From NCBI RefSeq assembly GCF_018860755.1, contig NZ_JAHKPW010000010.1:1454-47298 (forward strand): DNA of 45,845 bases, given 5' to 3'. The position numbers and the translations under genes were made by a program. The DNA is from Colwellia sp. D2M02 (GTDB taxonomy: Bacteria; Pseudomonadota; Gammaproteobacteria; Enterobacterales; Alteromonadaceae). This document shows, piece by piece, positions 32,036 to 42,158 of this stretch (within the stretch, counting starts at the first letter, position 1; each line of letters starts with the position of its first letter). The notes beneath the pieces are model-generated. The model had not been told where the DNA came from. It did not search any database and saw only the letters and a list, made by a program, of their open reading frames with translations.

Positions 32036-34750
32036 TTAATCTTTACTTTTCGTTGCTGTTTTTTTAGCTGGTGCTTTTTTAGTAGCGGTTTTCTTTACCG
32101 CAGCTTTCTTCTTAGCAGGCTTCTTTTTAGGAATATCTTCAACCCACTTGCCGTCTATATACTTCGCAGTCCAACCGGTTGCTTTAGCCTTACCATCAAC
32201 CTCTAGCTCAGTCATAACATACTGCTCTTTGGTTTTTCGACTATAACGAACAACCGCTAAGTTGCCTTCATGATCTTGCTCAGGTGCATCCGCTAAATAA
32301 TAAAACTTCTCTGAAATTCTATCTTTAAAGCGCTTCAATTCAGCAACTTTAGGTGCCCTAGTTTCACGAGATCTCGGAAAGGTATGAGCTGCCAAGAAAA
32401 TACCCGCCGCACCATCACGTAATACAAAATACGCTTCAGATTTTTCACACTCGAGCTCTGGTAGATGAACAGGATCTTCTTTTGGCGGCGCGGCTTCACC
32501 ATTAGCTAACAGCTTACGCGTATTTTTACACTCGCTATTAGTACAGTCAAAGTACTTGCCAAAACGACCTGACTTTAACTCCATTGGCGACTCACAACGG
32601 TCACAATCTAGAATTGGACCGTCATAGCCTTTAATCTTAAATTCACCTTTTTCAACTTCAATGCCGTCACAAAGAGGGTTATTACCACAAACATGCAGTT
32701 TACGTGTTTCATCAATCAAGTAGCTATCCATGGCGGTATTACACTTTTTACAGCGATGCATAGCGCGCAGAGCTTCGGTTTCTTGATCTTCCGCTAAAAC
32801 GCTAACAGCCTCTTCACCTGACGTTAGGTTCATGGTGGTAGTACAACGCTCTTTAGGTGGTAAAGCATAACCTGAACAGCCTAGGAAAACCCCCGTTGTA
32901 GCTGTTCTGATGCCCATTTTTCTACCGCACGTTGGACAATCAATATCCGTTAATACCGGATCATTAGTTGGCATACCACCATCTTCAACTCCAGTATCAG
33001 CAAGCGCTAACTTTTTAGTGAAACTCTTATAGAAATCATCTAATACACTTTTCCAATTAAGTTTATTTTCGGCAATGCCATCAAGCTCTTGTTCCATGTT
33101 TGCCGTAAAGTCGTAACTCATTAACTTTTCAAAACTGGTTGAAAGGCTATCGGTAACAATTTCACCCATTTTTTCTGCATAAAAGCGTTTTTTATCTAAA
33201 CGAACATAACCTCGATCTTGAATCGTTGAGATAATAGATGCGTAGGTTGATGGGCGACCAATAGAGCGTTTTTCTAACTCTTTTACCAATGAAGCTTCAC
33301 CATAACGTGCAGGTGGCTTAGTAAAGTGTTGAGTAGGCTCTAGCTTGTCGAGAATAATTTTTTCGCCAACTTGTAAGTCAGGTAAGTGTTTATCATCACC
33401 TTTACTTAATTGAGGGTGAACTTTTGTCCAACCATCGAATTGCATCACTCGGCCTTTCGCTTTTAATTCAAACTGCGCGGCACCAATAGTTAATGTACTC
33501 ACAGTATAACGCGCAGCAGTCATTTGACAGGCAACAAATTGACGCCAAATTAACTCATAGAGTTTTTTCGCATCTGGTTCAATTCCTTCAAGTAAAGCGG
33601 CCTCAAGTTTAACATTAGATGGACGAATAGCTTCATGAGCCTCTTGCGCGCCCGCTTTAGAACCATAAGTTTTCGGTTTTTCTGGCAAGTAGTCGTCACC
33701 AAAACTGTTACTAATAAAATTACGACACATTTCTACAGCATCTTTACTTAAATTAGTTGAGTCGGTACGCATATAAGTAATGTGACCAGCTTCATACAAA
33801 CGCTGCGCTAAACCCATAGTACGCTTAACGCCATAACCGAGTTTAGTACTGGCGGCTTGTTGTAGTGTTGAAGTAATAAAAGGAGCTGACGGCGTGCTTT
33901 TAGAAGGTCGGTCTTCGCGCTTAGTTACCGAATAATCGGCAGGCTGTAAAACCGCTAATGCTTTATTGGTGTCCGCTTCATTAGTTGGCTTAAACGCTTT
34001 ACCGTTTTCATGGGTAACATCAAGCGCTAAAACTTCGCCTGTACTCGCATGAGTATCAGCGCTAATTTCCCAAAATTCTTTAGGATCAAACGCTTTAATT
34101 TCTCGCTCTTTTTCAACAACCAGTTTTACTGCAACAGATTGCACGCGCCCAGCAGATAAACCACGCGCTACTTTTTTCCATAATAGCGGGCTTACCATAA
34201 AGCCAACAACGCGATCTAAAAATCGTCGAGCTTGTTGTGCGTTAACCCCAGGCATACTTAACTCACCCGGTGTAGCAAAAGCTTGTTGAATAGAGCTTTC
34301 GGTTATTTCGTTAAAAACTACGCGGCGAAACTTATCATCACTACCGCCAATAATTTCTTTTAAATGCCAAGCAATCGCCTCTCCCTCGCGATCCAAATCG
34401 GTTGCGAGATAGATAGTGTCAGCACTTTCGGCAAGTTTTTTTAACTCAGTTACGACCTTTTCTTTACCGGGTAATATTTGATAATTAGCTGCCCAATTAT
34501 TTTCTGGATCAATACCCATACGGTTAACAAGTGCTTGTTTATCGCGTTTAGCTTTATATTTGGCTTTTGCTTCAGGTGCCATTTTGCGCACCTCAGCAGG
34601 CGACTTAGCGGCAACCTTTTTGCCGGTGCTGCTGTGAGGTAAATCACGTACGTGACCCACACTCGACTTTACAATAAAGTCTTTACCTAAGTATTTGTTA
34701 ATTGTTTTCGCTTTGGCTGGCGATTCGACAATAACTAATGATTTTGCCAT
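32036..34750 (-). CDS. topA: DNA topoisomerase I
   Basis: TopA relaxes negative supercoils by a single-strand break through an active-site Tyr. The 904-aa protein (E. coli 865 aa) has the TOPRIM domain at the N-terminus ([20 protein letters not shown]) with the catalytic Glu in VESPAKA. It also has the acidic [15 protein letters not shown] motif and the active-site [10 protein letters not shown]. Several C-terminal Cys-rich zinc modules are seen ([25 protein letters not shown]), then a Lys/Ala-rich basic tail ([13 protein letters not shown] and beyond). The start at 34750 gives the usual MAKSLVIV; a longer TTG-started frame to 34804 has no ribosome site. Confidence 0.97.
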   Translation of the reverse strand: MAKSLVIVESPAKAKTINKYLGKDFIVKSSVGHVRDLPHSSTGKKVAAKSPAEVRKMAPEAKAKYKAKRDKQALVNRMGIDPENNWAANYQILPGKEKVVTELKKLAESADTIYLATDLDREGEAIAWHLKEIIGGSDDKFRRVVFNEITESSIQQAFATPGELSMPGVNAQQARRFLDRVVGFMVSPLLWKKVARGLSAGRVQSVAVKLVVEKEREIKAFDPKEFWEISADTHASTGEVLALDVTHENGKAFKPTNEADTNKALAVLQPADYSVTKREDRPSKSTPSAPFITSTLQQAASTKLGYGVKRTMGLAQRLYEAGHITYMRTDSTNLSKDAVEMCRNFISNSFGDDYLPEKPKTYGSKAGAQEAHEAIRPSNVKLEAALLEGIEPDAKKLYELIWRQFVACQMTAARYTVSTLTIGAAQFELKAKGRVMQFDGWTKVHPQLSKGDDKHLPDLQVGEKIILDKLEPTQHFTKPPARYGEASLVKELEKRSIGRPSTYASIISTIQDRGYVRLDKKRFYAEKMGEIVTDSLSTSFEKLMSYDFTANMEQELDGIAENKLNWKSVLDDFYKSFTKKLALADTGVEDGGMPTNDPVLTDIDCPTCGRKMGIRTATTGVFLGCSGYALPPKERCTTTMNLTSGEEAVSVLAEDQETEALRAMHRCKKCNTAMDSYLIDETRKLHVCGNNPLCDGIEVEKGEFKIKGYDGPILDCDRCESPMELKSGRFGKYFDCTNSECKNTRKLLANGEAAPPKEDPVHLPELECEKSEAYFVLRDGAAGIFLAAHTFPRSRETRAPKVAELKRFKDRISEKFYYLADAPEQDHEGNLAVVRYSRKTKEQYVMTELEVDGKAKATGWTAKYIDGKWVEDIPKKKPAKKKAAVKKTATKKAPAKKTATKSKD

Positions 34751-35151
34751 AAAAATTTTTAATCCTACGATAAAGACAATTTTTTTTATTGTCTTTTTAT
34801 TCAAATACTAAATTAAGTTAAAAAAGTGCGAGCTTCTTTATAATGACTTAGCTAGCAATAAAAAAAACAATAAAATATGAAAAAAACAAACGCATAACTA
34901 TTTATAGGTATATCTATAAATATGCAAGCTGACAAGTAATTCTTTTTATATAAAGCTCATCTTGAGCTGACGCTATTCACCCATTTGCTCATTTTAGCTA
35001 TAATAAGGCTTTATTTACTATCTAATGACAAATAATCAGATTTAGCCTATTTTTAGCGGCAATCATAATAGACTTTACCGAAAAACATAAGGGCTGATCG
35101 TGAAAAAGAGTAAATATAATAATTCACAGGCAGTCGTCACTTAATTCATTA
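34751..35151. other. AT-rich upstream region of topA
   Basis: About 400 bp without a credible gene. A 14-codon frame at 35100-35144 starts GTG after AAGGG, with product beginning MKKSKYNN, and stops just before the repeat element; it may be chance or a disrupted remnant. I see no confident promoter or RNA element. Confidence 0.4.
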
Positions 35152-35417
35152 ATACCAAGTGGATTAATTAATTGACCAACTTTAGAGCGACATTAGCAAG
35201 CTTAGAACAAACGAAATGAGTTAAACATAGTTACGCTATATTTCATTCATTTTGTGCTGTTACTCGCTTGCTGATGAACTACCAAAGGGTGATTTAAAAA
35301 GGCCTACATGCTGCGTTATTGGTTGTGACAAGGGAGTAACCATTCTCTTCAATCAATGCCTTGCCTCTAAGCCTTTTAACTCTCACTAAATGAGCAATTA
35401 ATTGGTCTGGTTGGTAT
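35152..35417. repeat. Two-hairpin intergenic repeat element with terminal inverted repeats (MITE-like)
   Basis: The element begins ATACCAA (35152-35158) and ends TTGGTAT (35411-35417). Within the ends AATTAATTG and CAATTAATT are also inverted. The left half folds on itself: AGCAAGC (35195-35201) pairs with GCTTGCT (35266-35272), and the flanks are imperfectly complementary down to a TTACG loop. The right half folds as well: AAAAAGGC near 35296 pairs with GCCTTTT near 35371, with TTATTGGTTG opposite CAATCAATG. No protein is encoded. I recall similar intergenic repeats in Colwellia-group genomes, but copy number is not visible here. Confidence 0.6.
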
Positions 35418-35457
35418 AACTTATTAAAACAACACAATTTAACCATCGGGATAACCA

Positions 35458-36564
35458 ATGAGTACACTTACTTCAAACTTTCAACACAAGTTAGAACAAT
35501 GCCTATGCCCTCCGGGAAATGGCGTTTTTACGGTTAATACCGCTAAAGAGCGTAAAGAGCAACTACACCAAACTATTTTCGGTCAAACCGCTAATATTGA
35601 TGATTTATGGAAAGCCTATTTACATGAACTACCTAAGGCTCCAAAAGCAGTTATTTTAGGTGTTGCCTCAGACTGTGGTGGCGGCATTTTACGTGGCGCT
35701 AACTGGGGACCACTATTTTTACGTTCAAGTTTATTAACACAATATCCAGAGTTGACGGCTTTTGACTTAGGTGATGTAAGAGTTATTCCGCACTTATTAA
35801 GCGATAAATACCTCAACGAAAGCACGCTAGCAAACTGTAGAAAAGCGCTATATCACAATGAAAATAGCGAATACTGCGTTAGCCCGCTAAGCATTACTGA
35901 AGATGTATTACATGACTTTTATGCTGAATTTCCTGACAAAGGTATTTTTGGTATTGGTGGTGATCACAGCGTAAGTTACCCACTCACTAAAGCCTATTTA
36001 CAAGCAAAGAAAAAACAAGGAAAACGTGCCGCTATTATTCACTTTGATGCTCATACAGACTTACTCGTTGAGCGTTTAGGTATCGACTTATGTTTTGGCT
36101 CTTGGTGTACTCACATATTAGATGATTTACATGAGCGCCATCATTTAATACAAGTAGGCATTCGCTCAAGCGGCAAGCCGAAAAGCCACTGGGAAGGCAC
36201 TTTTGGCGTAAGACAACACTGGGCTGATGAAATCAAAGCACAAGGTATTAACCAAACCATTGACAATATTTTGGCGCAGTTAGCCAATGAAAAAATTGAT
36301 GAGCTTTACGTAAGTTTTGACATTGATGCCATTGATGATAGCTTTGCCAGCGCCACTGGTACACCAGAACCAGGTGGATTGATGCCTACAGAGACAATGC
36401 AAATACTTAAAGCTCTTGCGGCAAGGTACCCTATTACGGGCGCAGACATGATGGAAATAGCCCCATTTACCGATAGCTCAGGGCAAGGTGAAATAGGACG
36501 TGATAAAACTTTACAAGTTGGCGCTGAAATTTCTGCGTTTCTACTTAAAGAGATGTCGAAGTAA
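35458..36564 (+). CDS. Ureohydrolase of the arginase/agmatinase family
   Basis: A binuclear-manganese amidinohydrolase of 368 aa. Metal motifs are in place: GGDHS (167-171), FDAHTD (196-201) and SFDIDAIDDSFASATGTPEPGG (D288, D290 and D293, with the GTPEPGG loop). These define arginase, agmatinase, formimidoylglutamase and guanidinobutyrase as a group. The substrate cannot be fixed from sequence alone, and no hut or speA gene adjoins it. The N-terminal 60 residues are longer than in E. coli agmatinase. The start is the ATG at 35458, 41 bases after the repeat element, which may therefore lie in its promoter region. Confidence 0.85.
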   Translation: MSTLTSNFQHKLEQCLCPPGNGVFTVNTAKERKEQLHQTIFGQTANIDDLWKAYLHELPKAPKAVILGVASDCGGGILRGANWGPLFLRSSLLTQYPELTAFDLGDVRVIPHLLSDKYLNESTLANCRKALYHNENSEYCVSPLSITEDVLHDFYAEFPDKGIFGIGGDHSVSYPLTKAYLQAKKKQGKRAAIIHFDAHTDLLVERLGIDLCFGSWCTHILDDLHERHHLIQVGIRSSGKPKSHWEGTFGVRQHWADEIKAQGINQTIDNILAQLANEKIDELYVSFDIDAIDDSFASATGTPEPGGLMPTETMQILKALAARYPITGADMMEIAPFTDSSGQGEIGRDKTLQVGAEISAFLLKEMSK

Positions 36565-36737
36565 CTTTTAATAACCCCTATCAAGAGAAGTTAGAGCAAT
36601 GGGTAGGTCAATTGCCAGATTACAGATAAAAGGCAATAGAGTTTAATAACAGAAGAGTTAAGTATTATTTGAATTCGTTTAACTTGAGTTCGCTTTATAA
36701 CAAGTAAGAGTTTACTTGAACCATTGAACAAGAAATG

Positions 36738-36765
36738 AAAAAGGCTCCTATTGGAGCCTTTTTAG
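36738..36765. terminator. Terminator between the ureohydrolase and Ig-lipoprotein genes
   Basis: AAAAAGGCTCC (36738-36748) and GGAGCCTTTTT (36753-36763) around TATT lie between convergent genes and suit both strands. Confidence 0.88.
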
Positions 36766-36790
36766 CTAATTTAAGCATAATTATGCTTAA

Positions 36791-39139
36791 TTATGAACCA
36801 TCAAGATTAGGGTCTTGCGATATATTCAACTCACAGGTATTAAGTAAACCAAAAGGTCCACGCAGACCAATGCCTTGAGTAGGTGGTGAAACCTTTTCCT
36901 GATTCACATCCTCAGCAAATACCGGTAAATTAAAAATGGTTTGTACCGAGCTTTCACTACCATTTACTTTGGTTGAGGCTATTAACTTAACATCAAGCCA
37001 TTCACCGTAACTTTGAGCATAGGTAATTCGAACCACTGCTCGACCATCTTCATCAGTAGTAATATTACCTTGCGCTGAAACAACATTACCCGGCGTTAAC
37101 CTACCATTATTATTAGTATCTTCACCAACATCTAAAATACCATCAAGGTTCAGATCTTCATTACTGCATTGTTTAGGTCGTAAATTAAAGCTTGTTCTTG
37201 GTGGGTTTACACCAACAGAAACTTCTAAATCATCGGCACCAAAAGGCACCCAGCGTATGAAGTCATCACCATCGTATACAGGATACCAATAGCCTTTATA
37301 ATATTTATGCGGTATTGCAGAGATGGTTAAGTCAATATCTTTTACTGGATTAGAGTCTGCATCAGTGACAAACACTGAGTATTCTTTAACATAAGAGGTA
37401 GTATCAAGCTCTTCAATTTCGTTACCGGTACCTAGTGAAATAAATAACTCTCTATCGGCAACAGTTAATTCAACAGAGTCCGTCACATTAGTATTGTCTA
37501 CGGTCGCCGTAATAACAATAGAGTTTTGTTTAGAAACCGTTTTAGAGGTATAAACTGTTGATGCCATACCATTACTGTCAGTAACGGCGCTATCAGGAAA
37601 AATTTCACCGCCACTAGTATCGGTTAATACAAAGCCTACCTTCTTGTTTTTAACTAAGTTGCCTGACGGGTCTCTAACAACAACGGAGATAGTTGAGGTT
37701 TGTCCATTAGGACCAATTGATTTAGGAAAGGCTTGTGCAATCATAGTATCTGCAGTATCTGCCACAAACTCAAACTCTAACTGATTAGTTAACTCTATTG
37801 CGCCATTTTCACCAATAAATGTGACTAATGACTTACCGGCATTTAGTGAAGTTAAGGTAGCCGTTACTTTACCATTAACTGTTGTTGCAGAGTTTGTCGT
37901 TAATGTACCGCGTGTAGTACTAAATTTAACTACTGTGCCATCTGGTACCGGTACGAGCTTACTTTGTGCATCAAGGTGGTTCCAAGTTAATGTTACTGAA
38001 GCCGTTTTAGAAAGTAATACATCTGGAACTTCGCTTACTTCTGGGTTAACACTGCTTGTACCATTACTAAAGCTCGAGAATAAAAACGAATCCGATTGAA
38101 TACTGACTTTTTTACTAGCCATTGCCCCTAATGCACTAGCGACAATAGTGTTACTACCGCCAGCAGTACCTTTTACAGTAATATTTGCTTGACCTGTATT
38201 ATCGGTTGTTACGCTTGTAGGTAAATCGATATTAGTTGTACTGTCTATCAATGATAAGTTAACAAGTGTATTAGCAATACCATCACCGTCAGAATCTAAG
38301 ACTTTAATTACGTAGGTATTATCATCACCGATTGCTAATGACGATGAGCCTGTTAAAGAAACTGTAGTACCTACAACTTCAACCTCAATAACATCTGATA
38401 CCGAGCCACTTTTAACTTCAACCGTAATAATTCTATTTTCAGGCTCCGCTAATGTACTCAACTTCATCGTCAGCTTACCATCAGGCCCTGTCACAGTAGA
38501 ACTATCACCATTATCATCGAAAACTTTTTCCAAAGAACCTGAGTCTGCAGAAAACCTAATATTTACACCTTCAAGTAAAAGCTTTTCAGAATCTTTCGCT
38601 AAGGCAGTAAGGGTAATCTCTTGTGCACCACTTGACGCAAGTTGTGTTGAACTAGCAAACAAAGTAATACTATCAGCTACTGGGTCACCTACTGAACCAC
38701 CAGCGCCGCCACCAACACTATCAAAAGCAATTTCAACTGGGGCAACGTCTTCATCATTAATTGAAACCGTTACATTAATACCACCCGTTAGGTTAGTCGC
38801 TTTAACCATCATAGTTGCAACACCGCTACTATCGGTTGATTTAGTGCCTGCTGAATTTTCAAGTACCGCTAACGTCTCATCACTTAACTCAAAGGTAACT
38901 AATTTACTAGCAACCGCTTCTGTTCCTTGCATTACAGTCGCCGTTAACGTGATATCATTATCACCTGAAAGATCACCGTCTGATTTACTTATTGCAATAG
39001 TTATCGTTTCGAGATCAGGGGAAGTAGTACCACCACCATCATTACCACCAGTAAGATCTCCATCACCACCGCCACAAGCTACCAAGGTCATTAAAGACAT
39101 CAGTAGTAGGCTAAAACTCAACTTTCGAAGTCGCTGCAT
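36791..39139 (-). CDS. Surface lipoprotein with tandem bacterial Ig-like (Big_1) domains
   Basis: The 782-aa protein starts with a lipoprotein signal whose lipobox is LVAC (Cys22), followed by a Gly/Asp-rich linker. It then shows about five Ig-like repeats of the invasin/intimin type. Each contains a strand pair such as ADSGSLEKVFDDNGDSSTVTGPDGKLTMKL or TDSNGMASTVYTSKT, where the 'D..G.A...' signature of Big_1 recurs. Near residues 650-675 is an Asp/Asn-rich loop, DLNLDGILDVGEDTNNNGRL, similar to EF-hand/dockerin calcium loops. It has no beta-barrel of its own, so it is likely anchored by lipid and displayed at the surface. Its ligand is unknown. A GAGG site precedes the ATG. Confidence 0.82.
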   Translation of the reverse strand: MQRLRKLSFSLLLMSLMTLVACGGGDGDLTGGNDGGGTTSPDLETITIAISKSDGDLSGDNDITLTATVMQGTEAVASKLVTFELSDETLAVLENSAGTKSTDSSGVATMMVKATNLTGGINVTVSINDEDVAPVEIAFDSVGGGAGGSVGDPVADSITLFASSTQLASSGAQEITLTALAKDSEKLLLEGVNIRFSADSGSLEKVFDDNGDSSTVTGPDGKLTMKLSTLAEPENRIITVEVKSGSVSDVIEVEVVGTTVSLTGSSSLAIGDDNTYVIKVLDSDGDGIANTLVNLSLIDSTTNIDLPTSVTTDNTGQANITVKGTAGGSNTIVASALGAMASKKVSIQSDSFLFSSFSNGTSSVNPEVSEVPDVLLSKTASVTLTWNHLDAQSKLVPVPDGTVVKFSTTRGTLTTNSATTVNGKVTATLTSLNAGKSLVTFIGENGAIELTNQLEFEFVADTADTMIAQAFPKSIGPNGQTSTISVVVRDPSGNLVKNKKVGFVLTDTSGGEIFPDSAVTDSNGMASTVYTSKTVSKQNSIVITATVDNTNVTDSVELTVADRELFISLGTGNEIEELDTTSYVKEYSVFVTDADSNPVKDIDLTISAIPHKYYKGYWYPVYDGDDFIRWVPFGADDLEVSVGVNPPRTSFNLRPKQCSNEDLNLDGILDVGEDTNNNGRLTPGNVVSAQGNITTDEDGRAVVRITYAQSYGEWLDVKLIASTKVNGSESSVQTIFNLPVFAEDVNQEKVSPPTQGIGLRGPFGLLNTCELNISQDPNLDGS

Positions 39140-39458
39140 AAATGCATCCTCTGTTTATTTCTATTAGTATTATTCCCCCATATTAACTGATAAATAACAA
39201 AAAGGTACTGCTAAATTAAAAAAAGTTAAAGACTGTAATCACTTAACTATTGGGTAAACCAAAAGATGCCATTTTATTGAAAATAAATTTTTAGAAAAAA
39301 AATCAAGTACACAATAATGAACATAAGCGTTGATAGCACCTGGTATTTTTTATTACCTATATCATAAGGCTTATTGATAAAGTGGTTTTGTATAAGCGCA
39401 ATTATTGGTAACCTTAGTGCTATATAACGTTCAACAATAAAAGTAAGCATTTATTCTT
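39140..39458. other. Divergent intergenic region without recognised elements
   Basis: Some 320 bp between the Ig lipoprotein and the symporter. It is AT-rich. I see no gene, no clear hairpin and no operator that I can name. Confidence 0.6.
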
Positions 39459-40823
39459 ATGACAACAAACTCAAATACTCCTGCTGAAAATAAAAAAATG
39501 AGCTTAACTGGCCGTATAGTGATTGGCATGATCAGCGGCATTTTACTCGGTACATTTCTCCAGTGGTTAATGCCTGCTGGTAAAGATAAAACTTTTGAAC
39601 TCTACTTCTTCCAATTATCATTACAAGGCTTTTTAGTTGATGGTGTGCTTGAAGTAATAGGTCAAGTGTTTATGGCCAGCTTACGTATGCTAGTGGTGCC
39701 ATTAGTTTTTGTCTCGTTAGTCTGTGGGGTTTGTTCACTCAAAGATACCACTAAACTTGGCCGTATTGGTGGTAAAGCTATAGGGCTTTATTTAGCAACG
39801 ACCGCTATTGCCATCAGCTTAGCTATTTTTGTTGCATTACTCGTTGGCCCAGGTGAAGGCGTTAATATGCCAACCAGCAGTAGTTTTGAGAGCCGAGAAG
39901 CACCTTCTTTAGCACAAGTATTAATTCAAATGTTCCCTACAAACCCTTTTGCTTCATTTGCAGAAGGAAATATGCTGCAAGTTATTATCTTTGCCTTACT
40001 TTTTGGAGTAGCTATTGCACTATCAGGTAAGTCAGGTGAGCGTGTCGCTACTTTATTTGAAGATTTAAGCGTGGTAATTATGCGCTTAGTAACTATTTTA
40101 ATGAATATAGCCCCATATGGTGTGTTTGCACTATTAGCGACCTTATTTACCACAACATCCTTTGAAACAATAGAAAATCTAGCTTGGTATTTTGGCGTTG
40201 TATTTTTTGTATTAATTGCGCACGCTTTACTTACCTACCCTATTATTTTGAAGTTATTAACTGGTTTGAACCCGTTAATTTTCATTAAAAAAATGCGTGA
40301 TGCTGCCATTTTCGCTTTTTCAACCGCAAGCTCTAATGCAACCATTCCGGTAACTTTAGAAACCGCCACTAAAAAATTGGGTGTAAAAAACTCTATCGGC
40401 TCATTTACCGTACCGCTGGGTGCAACCATTAATATGGATGGCACCGCGATTATGCAAGGTGTTGCTACTGTATTTATCGCACAAGTATTCAACCAAGATT
40501 TAACTTTAACTGATTATATTACGGTTGTATTAACTGCCACTTTAGCCTCAATTGGCACAGCGGGTGTTCCTGGTGTCGGTTTAATTATGCTGGCAATGGT
40601 ATTAGATCAAGTTGGCTTACCGGTTGAAGGCATAGCATTAATTATTGGTGTTGATAGATTACTTGATATGACACGTACCGCGGTTAACGTTACGGGTGAT
40701 AGCATGGTCAGTGTTATTGTCGCTAAAAGTGAAAACCAGTTCGATGAAGAAATGTATTTAGATCCTAATGCAGGGCAAAATATAGAGAACATTGATTTCA
40801 ATCACTTAGATAAATCACAATAA
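39459..40823 (+). CDS. Sodium:dicarboxylate/glutamate symporter (DAACS family)
   Basis: The 454-aa inner-membrane protein belongs to the GltP/GltT/DctA family. It shows the re-entrant loop STASSNATIPVT, the NMDGTAIMQGVATVFIAQ segment (TM7), the GTAGVPGVGLIMLAMVL second loop and DRLLDMTRTAVNVTGD (TM8), where Asp and Thr/Asn residues bind substrate and sodium. The substrate may be glutamate, aspartate or a C4-dicarboxylate. The Cys-containing SLVCGVCSL segment near residues 85-93 is unusual but sits in a membrane helix. There is no obvious ribosome site before the ATG at 39459. Confidence 0.9.
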   Translation: MTTNSNTPAENKKMSLTGRIVIGMISGILLGTFLQWLMPAGKDKTFELYFFQLSLQGFLVDGVLEVIGQVFMASLRMLVVPLVFVSLVCGVCSLKDTTKLGRIGGKAIGLYLATTAIAISLAIFVALLVGPGEGVNMPTSSSFESREAPSLAQVLIQMFPTNPFASFAEGNMLQVIIFALLFGVAIALSGKSGERVATLFEDLSVVIMRLVTILMNIAPYGVFALLATLFTTTSFETIENLAWYFGVVFFVLIAHALLTYPIILKLLTGLNPLIFIKKMRDAAIFAFSTASSNATIPVTLETATKKLGVKNSIGSFTVPLGATINMDGTAIMQGVATVFIAQVFNQDLTLTDYITVVLTATLASIGTAGVPGVGLIMLAMVLDQVGLPVEGIALIIGVDRLLDMTRTAVNVTGDSMVSVIVAKSENQFDEEMYLDPNAGQNIENIDFNHLDKSQ

Positions 40824-40851
40824 TATTTAACTTATTAAAGGTTATAAATTT

Positions 40852-40885
40852 AAAAGGGTTAAAGCATTATGCTTTAACCCTTTTT
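40852..40885. terminator. Bidirectional terminator between the symporter and sohB
   Basis: AAAAGGGTTAAAGCA (40852-40866) pairs with TGCTTTAACCCTTTT (40870-40884), with A- and T-rich flanks suiting both convergent genes. Confidence 0.9.
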
Positions 40886-40912
40886 ATTCAAGCAGTTATC
40901 CAAACCTTCAAA

Positions 40913-41962
40913 CTAACTAGGAAATATACGATTACGCTGTAGCAGTTTTCCAATAAAGCTTTCTGCAGATAACGACGCAGCTTTTGAGAATTTATCAGCT
41001 AGACCTTTTTTTACTTCATATTTTATAGCAACCACTTTATGGGTTTTACTTTTCGCTTGAAGGTAATCGTCACTTGTTTGAATTGCATCAACTAAACCTA
41101 AGGCTAACGCGGTTGTACCAAACCAATGCTCACCCGTTGCCACTTTTTGAATGTCTAGGCTTGGGCGATGTTCATTAACAAAGTCTTTAAATAATACGTG
41201 GGTTTCTTCTAGCTCTTCAATGAACTTTTGCTTCCCCTTTTCAGTGTTCTCACCAAACATGGTAACTGTGCGTTTAAACTCACCTGCGGTAAATTGCTCA
41301 AACTCCACATCATGCTTTTTTAATAGCTTATTAAAATTTGGCACCTGTGCAATAACCCCAATAGAGCCTAATATAGCAAAAGGCGCTGAAATTATTTTAT
41401 TCGCGACACAAGCCATCATATAGCCGCCACTTGCCGCTACTTTATCAACCGAAACTGTTAATGGGATTTCTTGCTGGCGTAAACGGTCAAGTTGAGATGA
41501 CGCTAAACCATAACCGTGAACCATACCGCCACCACTTTCAAGGCGTAAAAACACTTCATCTTGTTTAGTGGCTACCGATAAAATAGCTGAGATCTCTTCG
41601 CGTAGTGAACTTACCTCTTTAGCATCAATGCTGCCGTTAAAATCAACAACAAACACATGAGCTTTACTCGGTTTTACTTCATCGCCTGATTTAGCTGCTT
41701 TTTTATCGGCTTTGACTTTTTCTTTGGCCGCTTTTTTATCTTGCTTCTCTTTTTCTTTAAGTTCTTCTTTCGTTAATAGCGCATGAATAATATCTTGCTC
41801 TGTATCTTCAAACTGTTCAGAAAGATCGGTGATATCAAGCTCACCCTTTTTGTGTTGTTGCTTCATTGCTGCACCAGCAATGGTAATGATAATGGCGACA
41901 ACAGCTAAAACAAAGGTTACCGCTTTAGCTAAAAAAAGTCCGTATTCATATAAAAATTCCAA
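40913..41962 (-). CDS. sohB: SohB, inner-membrane S49-family protease
   Basis: SohB is a signal-peptide-peptidase-A-type serine protease of the inner membrane facing the periplasm. The 349-aa protein has one membrane segment (about residues 10-32), a Lys/Glu-rich charged stretch (about 64-98) and the S49 protease domain. The catalytic Ser178 lies in VAASGGYMMAC and Lys230 in GEFKRTV, forming the Ser-Lys dyad. In E. coli sohB lies near topA and yciK, and the same relation is kept here, with additional genes in between. Confidence 0.93.
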   Translation of the reverse strand: MEFLYEYGLFLAKAVTFVLAVVAIIITIAGAAMKQQHKKGELDITDLSEQFEDTEQDIIHALLTKEELKEKEKQDKKAAKEKVKADKKAAKSGDEVKPSKAHVFVVDFNGSIDAKEVSSLREEISAILSVATKQDEVFLRLESGGGMVHGYGLASSQLDRLRQQEIPLTVSVDKVAASGGYMMACVANKIISAPFAILGSIGVIAQVPNFNKLLKKHDVEFEQFTAGEFKRTVTMFGENTEKGKQKFIEELEETHVLFKDFVNEHRPSLDIQKVATGEHWFGTTALALGLVDAIQTSDDYLQAKSKTHKVVAIKYEVKKGLADKFSKAASLSAESFIGKLLQRNRIFPS

Positions 41963-42067
41963 AAGAGCTCCTGAAAATTAATTGAGTTAATCGTAAAGTT
42001 ATCGAAGATTTTACACTAATTTAGTTTATTGCAAAGGCTTGTCGTTTTTTGAGATGAAAATTTTTAT

Positions 42068-42100
42068 CAGGCATATAAAAAAACCCTCATACGAGGGTTT
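42068..42100 (-). terminator. Terminator after the lipase gene
   Basis: AAACCCTC (42081-42088) pairs with GAGGGTTT (42093-42100). On the minus strand it runs into a T7 tract, so it ends the lipase transcript before sohB. Confidence 0.82.
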
Positions 42101-42158
42101 CTATTCATGAGTTAATCAGTATTCACCAAACGGTGAGTGACTATAAACTCATATCAAA

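Noticed and set aside
34751..34804. N-terminal extension of topA from a TTG
   Set aside because: The extension is low-complexity and lacks a ribosome site, while the ATG at 34750 gives the conserved MAKSLVIV start.
35100..35144. 14-codon frame after AAGGG
   Set aside because: Too short to support as a gene; kept only as a possible remnant next to the repeat element.
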